Assembly: GCA_022827225.1 (NCBI GenBank)
Contig: JAJDTJ010000044.1
Coordinates: forward strand, 124,001 to 188,000
Source: Candidatus Poribacteria bacterium
GTDB taxonomy: Bacteria > Poribacteria > WGA-4E > WGA-3G
DNA length: 64,000 nucleotides
Direction of reading: 5' to 3'
Positions 59,697-64,000 of the stretch are shown one piece after another. The notes under the pieces were generated by a model. That model saw only the letters and a program-made list of their open reading frames with translations. It was not told the DNA's origin and searched no databases. Made by a program: the position numbers and the translations under genes. Each line of letters starts with the position of its first letter. The stretch's first letter is position 1.

Positions 59697-60692
59697 CTAC
59701 AAGCGTAGAAGCGTGCTGCCCCATGTTAAACCGGCACCAAAAGTTACAAACAGAAGTAGGTCCCCCGGTTTCGCACGTCCCTCACGGATCGCCTCATCTA
59801 AAGCAATGATCACCGTTGCTGCAGAAGTGTTCCCGTATTTATCAACGTTAACATAGACCTTCTCGCGCGGCACGCCGAGCCTATCGCCGACGGCTTCAAT
59901 GATCCGCAAATTCGCCTGATGTGGTATCAAAAGGTCTATCTCCTCAATACTGACATCTGCTTTACTTAGAACCCGCTGGGCAGCTTCCGGCATAAGCCGG
60001 ACACCGAGTTTAAAGACCTCTCTGCCGTTCATCCGAAGTTTATCGAGCTTTTGGTCAATAGCAGTTGCGGTAATCGGCATCCTGGATCCACCAGCCGGAA
60101 TACCGAGCACGTCAATGTCAGCATAGTCTCCATCGGAGCCGATATAAGACGCCAGGATCCCTTTCGGTTCATCCGTCGCTTGGACAACGGCAGCACCCGC
60201 ACCATCTCCAAAGAGGACACATGTACTCCGATCATTCCAGTCAACAATATTATTAAAAACCTCACCACCCACCACAAGAATCGTATTATAGCGTCCAGAT
60301 TTAATCATACCATCGGCTAAATCCAATCCGTAAAGGAAACCCGCACACGCGGCAGACAGATCCATCGCAGCAGCGTTCTTCGCACCGATGCCTTTCTGTA
60401 CGTAACACGCCGTTGACGGAAAAAAGGTGTCAGGTGTAACGGTAGCAACGAGAATCAATTCAATATCAAGCGGATCAATATTCGCATTTTTTAACGCCCA
60501 TCGTGCGGCATGGACACAGAGATCCGAGGTGGCGACATCGTCATCAGCAATACGTCGCTCGACGATTCCTGTACGTTGACGAATCCATTCATCACTTGTA
60601 TCCACCATTTTTTCAAGGTCAAAGTTGGTGACAACACGATCTGGGAGGTAAGAACCGGTTCCCGTGATGGTTGCATGTCGAAGTTGCGTCAT
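59697..60692 (-). CDS. fabH: 3-oxoacyl-ACP synthase III
   Basis: 331 residues. Starts fatty acid synthesis from acetyl-CoA and malonyl-ACP. GTGSYLPDRVVTN start, catalytic Cys in DLSAACAGFLYGL, His in LIPHQANLRI, Asn in KYGNTSAATV. GAGAGG three bases before ATG 60692. It follows rpmF directly; plsX, which usually stands between them, is missing. Confidence 0.97.
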   Translation of the reverse strand: MTQLRHATITGTGSYLPDRVVTNFDLEKMVDTSDEWIRQRTGIVERRIADDDVATSDLCVHAARWALKNANIDPLDIELILVATVTPDTFFPSTACYVQKGIGAKNAAAMDLSAACAGFLYGLDLADGMIKSGRYNTILVVGGEVFNNIVDWNDRSTCVLFGDGAGAAVVQATDEPKGILASYIGSDGDYADIDVLGIPAGGSRMPITATAIDQKLDKLRMNGREVFKLGVRLMPEAAQRVLSKADVSIEEIDLLIPHQANLRIIEAVGDRLGVPREKVYVNVDKYGNTSAATVIIALDEAIREGRAKPGDLLLFVTFGAGLTWGSTLLRL

Positions 60693-60770
60693 TATACCTC
60701 TCTTGAAGTCTTTGGCGTTAAGCAAAAACCTGTTGAAAATCTATATCAGTTTTCCGAACCTATGCTTCAC

Positions 60771-60959
60771 CTACGCCTCGTCGGTGGATCTTGTTAACAC
60801 GGGCCGTCCATTGTAATGTCCACATTCGGAGCAGACACGATGAGGAACGATAGTCTCACCGCAATATGAACAGACACTTGTCGTTTTGTCCTGGAGCGCG
60901 TGATGGCTCCGCCGCATTCTTTTTTTCGATTTTGACGTTTTCCGTTTCGGATGCGCCAT
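60771..60959 (-). CDS. rpmF: Ribosomal protein L32
   Basis: 62 residues. MAHPKRKTSKSKKRMRRSHH start and a zinc-binding C-terminal pair CSYCGETIVPHRVCSECGHY. Zinc-type L32. Part of the yceD-rpmF-fab group. Confidence 0.97.
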   Translation of the reverse strand: MAHPKRKTSKSKKRMRRSHHALQDKTTSVCSYCGETIVPHRVCSECGHYNGRPVLTRSTDEA

Positions 60960-61019
60960 GGTTCATCTCCTTACCCTTTCTATAGTCTTAAGAGTCGCGA
61001 TCTAATATTCGCCCACACT

Positions 61020-61565
61020 TCAATTGTTTTCCAGCATTTTCGACAAAACCGAAAACGGATTAGAATCATGGACCGCCGACTCGTCCGTTGTCTCACAGGA
61101 ACACACCTCATGATTAAGTTCCGCGCCACAGCGCGCACATAACCCGCTACACATTTCGGAACACAGAGGCCACGCCGGCATCTCCAGAACAAGGCCCTGT
61201 CGAACATCTTCTGAAATATCTAAAATCTCACCGTCGTAATACCGCTCATCCGCTTCTCTCTGCTCCAACGATTCGCTACCAACAGCGAATAACAGTTCAA
61301 GTGTTGTTGTTACGTCTACCTCAAACGGACTGATACAGCGCCGGCATTCCACCGAAATCTTCGTCTCAATATCAGCCGCCACATAGACACTGTCGTTACC
61401 TTGACGAAAGAGTTGGACTGCACACGACAACGGTTCAATGAATTCTGCCTCTTCGTACGCCAAACCGAGGGACGCAGGCAACACAAGCGCTTCAAATGCT
61501 TTGAAATCCTCGTGTCGAAGGTCTTTCATATCGAACACTAACGTATCCCTGATGCCTTCTCTCAT
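61020..61565 (-). CDS. YceD/DUF177-family protein
   Basis: About 181 residues. Central VECRRCISPFEVDVTTTLEL and C-terminal CSEMCSGLCARCGAELN are the two Cys-rich parts of the YceD family, which normally precedes rpmF, as here (60-base gap), and is tied to 23S rRNA/L32 biology. ATG 61565 chosen; TTG or GTG starts 6-12 bases earlier are possible since GAGG lies there. Confidence 0.88.
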   Translation of the reverse strand: MREGIRDTLVFDMKDLRHEDFKAFEALVLPASLGLAYEEAEFIEPLSCAVQLFRQGNDSVYVAADIETKISVECRRCISPFEVDVTTTLELLFAVGSESLEQREADERYYDGEILDISEDVRQGLVLEMPAWPLCSEMCSGLCARCGAELNHEVCSCETTDESAVHDSNPFSVLSKMLENN

Positions 61566-61673
61566 GTTCAAATACACCTCAAGTATCCGTCAGACAGCCT
61601 TCAGGTTTTCCTCGCTATAGCAGAGAGCAAGGACGGGCAAACACACAATCCTGCCCCAAACTTTGACGACACA

Positions 61674-62996
61674 TTAAAAATCGACTTCTTCTTCAATCCG
61701 AATAAGTTTCGTCTCCCCTTTCACGGCTTCAAGCCTATGGATTTCAGCCAGAGCCGCTCTCATATTCTCCTCCCGAGCACTATGCGTCAGCATAACAAGC
61801 GACACAGTCTCCATACCGTGCGGATCCTTCTGGATAACAGAGGCAACACTAATCTGCCAGTTCCCTAAGACCGTACCGATTTTTGCAAGAACCCCAGGAC
61901 GGTCCGCAACGACAAAACGGAGGTAGTAACGCGTCTCTATATCGTCAATAGGTGCAACATCAACTTCCGATTGTGAACCCGCAAGCCATGCTCGCGAAAT
62001 TGACGTACGCACACCTTGCTGCACGGATTTCGCAGCATCAATAATGTCCGCAACGACCGCACTCGCTGTCGGCATCTCACCAGCACCTTGTCCATAAAAG
62101 AGGGTCGGACCAACCGCATCCCCGATGACGCAGACCGCATTAAATGCACCCCCGACATTCGCTAACAGGCTCCGCTCCGGCACGAGCGTCGGATGCACGC
62201 GCGCCTCTATACGGTTACCGGTACCGAGTTTCGCAATAGCGAGCAACTTAATCACATAACCCAGCTCACGCGCGTATTGGATCTCCTTCTGTGTGATGTC
62301 GGTAATGCCTTCAACGTAGAATTGCGATAGGGAAATATTGCTTCGGTAGGCAAGTGCTATCAGAAGGATGAGTTTCTGCGCGGCATCAATACCCCCAACG
62401 TCGAGTGTCGGATCGGCTTCGGCATATCCCATATCCTGGGCCGCTTTCAGAACATCCGAGAAATCGACACTGCCCTCGTGCATCTCCGTCAAGATGTAGT
62501 TACACGTGCCGTTCACAATGCCGTAGAGCGAGTGAATCTGGTTTCCAGCAAAACTTTCTTGCAGCGTTTTAATGATCGGGATACCCCCAGCAGTACTCGC
62601 CTCAAAATTAAGACTCACGCCATACTCCGCAGCGAGTTGGAACAATTCAGCGCCATGTTCGGCGAGGAGGGCTTTATTCGCCGTGACGACGTGTTTGCCG
62701 TTTCGGATCGCACGACTGATCAGTGTCCGTGCTTCTGAAACACCACCGATGAGCTCAACGACAATATCAATATCAGGATTGTCAACAACCGCTGTCGGAT
62801 CCGTTGTCAGGCAGTCTACCGGAAGTTCAACACCTTCCCGCGTCGCCGGTAACGTCCGTTTGACTATTTTCGTTACTGATAATTCAACGCCACTATTTTT
62901 TGCAATAAGGGCATTCTGATTCAATAAAATCTTAGAAACACCAGTGCCAACGGTGCCCCAGCCTAAGATACCAATGTTAATGCACGATTTATCCAC
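61674..62996 (-). CDS. hom: Homoserine dehydrogenase
   Basis: 440 residues. Reduces aspartate semialdehyde to homoserine for Thr/Met synthesis. NAD(P) site GILGWGTVGTGVSKIL, VVTANKALLAEHG, the catalytic GIVNGTCNYILTEM, and GYAEADPTLDVGGIDAAQKL. A C-terminal ACT domain (YYLRFVVADRPGVLAKIGTV) suggests feedback control by an amino acid. Single gene with tRNA-Pro upstream. Confidence 0.96.
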   Translation of the reverse strand: MDKSCINIGILGWGTVGTGVSKILLNQNALIAKNSGVELSVTKIVKRTLPATREGVELPVDCLTTDPTAVVDNPDIDIVVELIGGVSEARTLISRAIRNGKHVVTANKALLAEHGAELFQLAAEYGVSLNFEASTAGGIPIIKTLQESFAGNQIHSLYGIVNGTCNYILTEMHEGSVDFSDVLKAAQDMGYAEADPTLDVGGIDAAQKLILLIALAYRSNISLSQFYVEGITDITQKEIQYARELGYVIKLLAIAKLGTGNRIEARVHPTLVPERSLLANVGGAFNAVCVIGDAVGPTLFYGQGAGEMPTASAVVADIIDAAKSVQQGVRTSISRAWLAGSQSEVDVAPIDDIETRYYLRFVVADRPGVLAKIGTVLGNWQISVASVIQKDPHGMETVSLVMLTHSAREENMRAALAEIHRLEAVKGETKLIRIEEEVDF

Positions 62997-63073
62997 TAAA
63001 CAACCCCTCCTTTCTTTGCCACTGATCGCGGTTTAGCGTCGCGACACTGGCAAACCGGATTGCATATCAAAAA

Positions 63074-63147
63074 TCGGGGCGACTGGATTCGAACCAGCGA
63101 CCTCTTGAACCCCATTCAAGCGCGCTTCCGGGCTGCGCCACGCCCCG
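63074..63147 (-). tRNA. tRNA-Pro(GGG)
   Basis: 74 bases on the minus strand. Acceptor arms CGGGGCG/CGCCCCG, D arm CGCAGCCCGGAAGCGCG, anticodon stem CTTGA/TCAAG with loop ATGGGGT (anticodon GGG), T arm CTGGTTCGAATCCAG, discriminator A. CCA is not encoded. A TTGACT/TACAAT promoter lies upstream. Confidence 0.96.
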
Positions 63148-63170
63148 TTACTAACAAAATAATCCATTTA

Positions 63171-63199
63171 ATTGTATCATAAGTCATATTGAAAGTCAA
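63171..63199 (-). promoter_or_regulatory. Sigma-70 promoter of tRNA-Pro
   Basis: Minus strand TTGACT (63194-63199), 17 bases, TACAAT (63171-63176), 24 bases before the tRNA. Confidence 0.65.
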
Positions 63200-63220
63200 A
63201 TAAAAATATGTTTTCTTTCG

Positions 63221-63243
63221 TAGGGGGCGGGTTTCCCGCCCCT
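63221..63243. repeat. TAGGGGGCGGG palindrome
   Basis: GGGGCGGG-TTT-CCCGCCCC (63224-63242) preceded by GTAG. Lies 31 bases beyond the 3' end of the following minus-strand gene; no U-tract, so more likely a dispersed palindrome than a terminator. Confidence 0.65.
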
Positions 63244-63273
63244 CCTCAAATATAGCATCTAATCTACACGCTG

Positions 63274-64000
63274 TTACGCAAAACCCATCTCTTTCAAGTT
63301 CCTGAGACTGATCCCTAAACTCTCAAACGGATCGCGTTCATAGCAGGTATCTTGCTCAATGATGTACCATTCCACACCCGCATAGATACAAGCATCTAAG
63401 ATGGACGGCCAATTCAGATTGCCTTCGCCGACTTCAGCATAACGTTGCGTGGAACCTTTCATCGCCATATCCTTGAGATGGATGATGTCGGCACGTCCCT
63501 TTAACTGACGGATCCACGCCGTTGGGTCACCCCCGCCGTGTTGAATCCAATACGTATCCAACTCGCTTTTAAAATATTTCGGATCGCTCTCAGCATATAG
63601 AATTTCCAACCCTGTCCGTCCGTTATAGCGTTCCAGCTCGAAACTGTGATTGTGATACGAAAAAGTCAATCCCCCTTCAGCGAGTCGGGCAGCGACTTCG
63701 GAGGCTTCCTTCGCGAATCTCGCATATCCTTCAGTCGTCCGGTATTCACCCGGCAATCCACCAATGGCGGCGTGCTTGCATCCCCACAATTGATGCTCAT
63801 CAATGACAGATTGCGGTTCATCCCGCATCCGCTCATAACTCGTATGCGTCGCAATGATACGGATACCTTCACCATCAACGATAGTTTTCAGGGCTGCCGG
63901 TTCAATCGGACCGAGTGCAGAGCATTGCACCGCCTCATATCCGAGTTGTCGAACCTTTTTCATCGTTGCCGCAATATCAGCTTCGGTTTTAGTAAATTCT
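63274..64000 (-). CDS. Sugar phosphate isomerase/epimerase (xylose-isomerase-like TIM barrel), 5' end outside window
   Basis: The frame is open to the window edge, so the N-terminus is missing; 242 residues are visible. TIM-barrel family of IolE/YcjR type: LGYEAVQCSALGPI, TFSYHNHSFELE with metal-binding His, KSELDTYWIQHGGGDP (Glu/Asp metal ligands), DIIHLKDM, and YIIEQD near the end. Likely an isomerase or epimerase of sugars or inositols; substrate unknown. An internal ATG at 63961-63963 is not the true start. Confidence 0.85.
   Translation of the reverse strand, partial: EFTKTEADIAATMKKVRQLGYEAVQCSALGPIEPAALKTIVDGEGIRIIATHTSYERMRDEPQSVIDEHQLWGCKHAAIGGLPGEYRTTEGYARFAKEASEVAARLAEGGLTFSYHNHSFELERYNGRTGLEILYAESDPKYFKSELDTYWIQHGGGDPTAWIRQLKGRADIIHLKDMAMKGSTQRYAEVGEGNLNWPSILDACIYAGVEWYIIEQDTCYERDPFESLGISLRNLKEMGFA

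Noticed and set aside
63221..63243. Terminator for the TIM-barrel gene
   Set aside because: Strong stem but no U-tract on either strand; treated as a dispersed palindrome.

Overview
The window is a gene-dense bacterial chromosome segment of moderate GC (by eye a little under 50%). Bacterial-type rpmF, fab, trp, sucCD, pgk and proS genes, clear Shine-Dalgarno sites, and many promoters with a 17-base spacer between TTGACA-like and TATAAT-like hexamers set the general frame. Several traits together suggest Candidatus Poribacteria or a close relative: a phytanoyl-CoA dioxygenase, a sulfatase, a secreted LamG protein, FRG/TPR gene pairs, WD40 proteins fused to sigma factors, a xylose-isomerase-like TIM barrel, and many short palindromic intergenic repeats. 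This is inference from gene content; no database search was possible.

Layout. 1-7.2 kb: envelope and hypothetical genes, a sugar-nucleotide epimerase, an esterase interrupted by an in-frame stop, mazG and a NadD-like transferase. 7.2-13.7 kb: a 50-residue membrane peptide behind a sigma-54-like promoter, an endonuclease V/hypothetical/sulfatase operon with ATGA overlaps, an aminotransferase, a 72-base tandem palindromic repeat, PhyH and a DprA-like protein. 14-18.6 kb: a six-gene minus-strand operon that looks like an uncharacterised defence system (small protein, TIR/nucleotide-binding-like protein, DUF2188-like, AlbA/Schlafen, OLD-like ATPase, PIN-like protein). 19-23.5 kb: a LamG protein, two small RHH/helical genes, and an AlbA-ParA operon.

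23.5-29.3 kb holds the most distinctive element. A consensus promoter, a cobalamin riboswitch and a rho-independent terminator control a minus-strand operon encoding a secreted YncE/BtuG-like beta-propeller with a dockerin, a lipoprotein with a six-helix C-terminal membrane domain, and a second secreted propeller. I read this as a possible vitamin B12 capture and uptake system of unusual make-up.

29.4-33.5 kb: a transposase remnant, an FRG/TPR pair between direct repeats, and an XRE-ImmA/MazF toxin-antitoxin-like operon. 33.9-38.4 kb: a structured leader with its own promoter and terminator ahead of hisI, then trpE, trpG and two PP-loop ATPases. 38.4-45.7 kb: a duplicated repeat block and two tandem fusions of ECF sigma factor, membrane anchor and 14-blade propeller. 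45.7-53.2 kb: panB, a duplicated-domain lipoprotein, and sucC-pgk-proS-sucD. 53.4-64 kb: an AAA/PD-(D/E)XK protein, the fatty-acid cluster folK-fabF-acpP-fabG-fabD-fabH-rpmF without plsX, a YceD-like gene, hom, tRNA-Pro(GGG) and a TIM-barrel gene that runs off the end.
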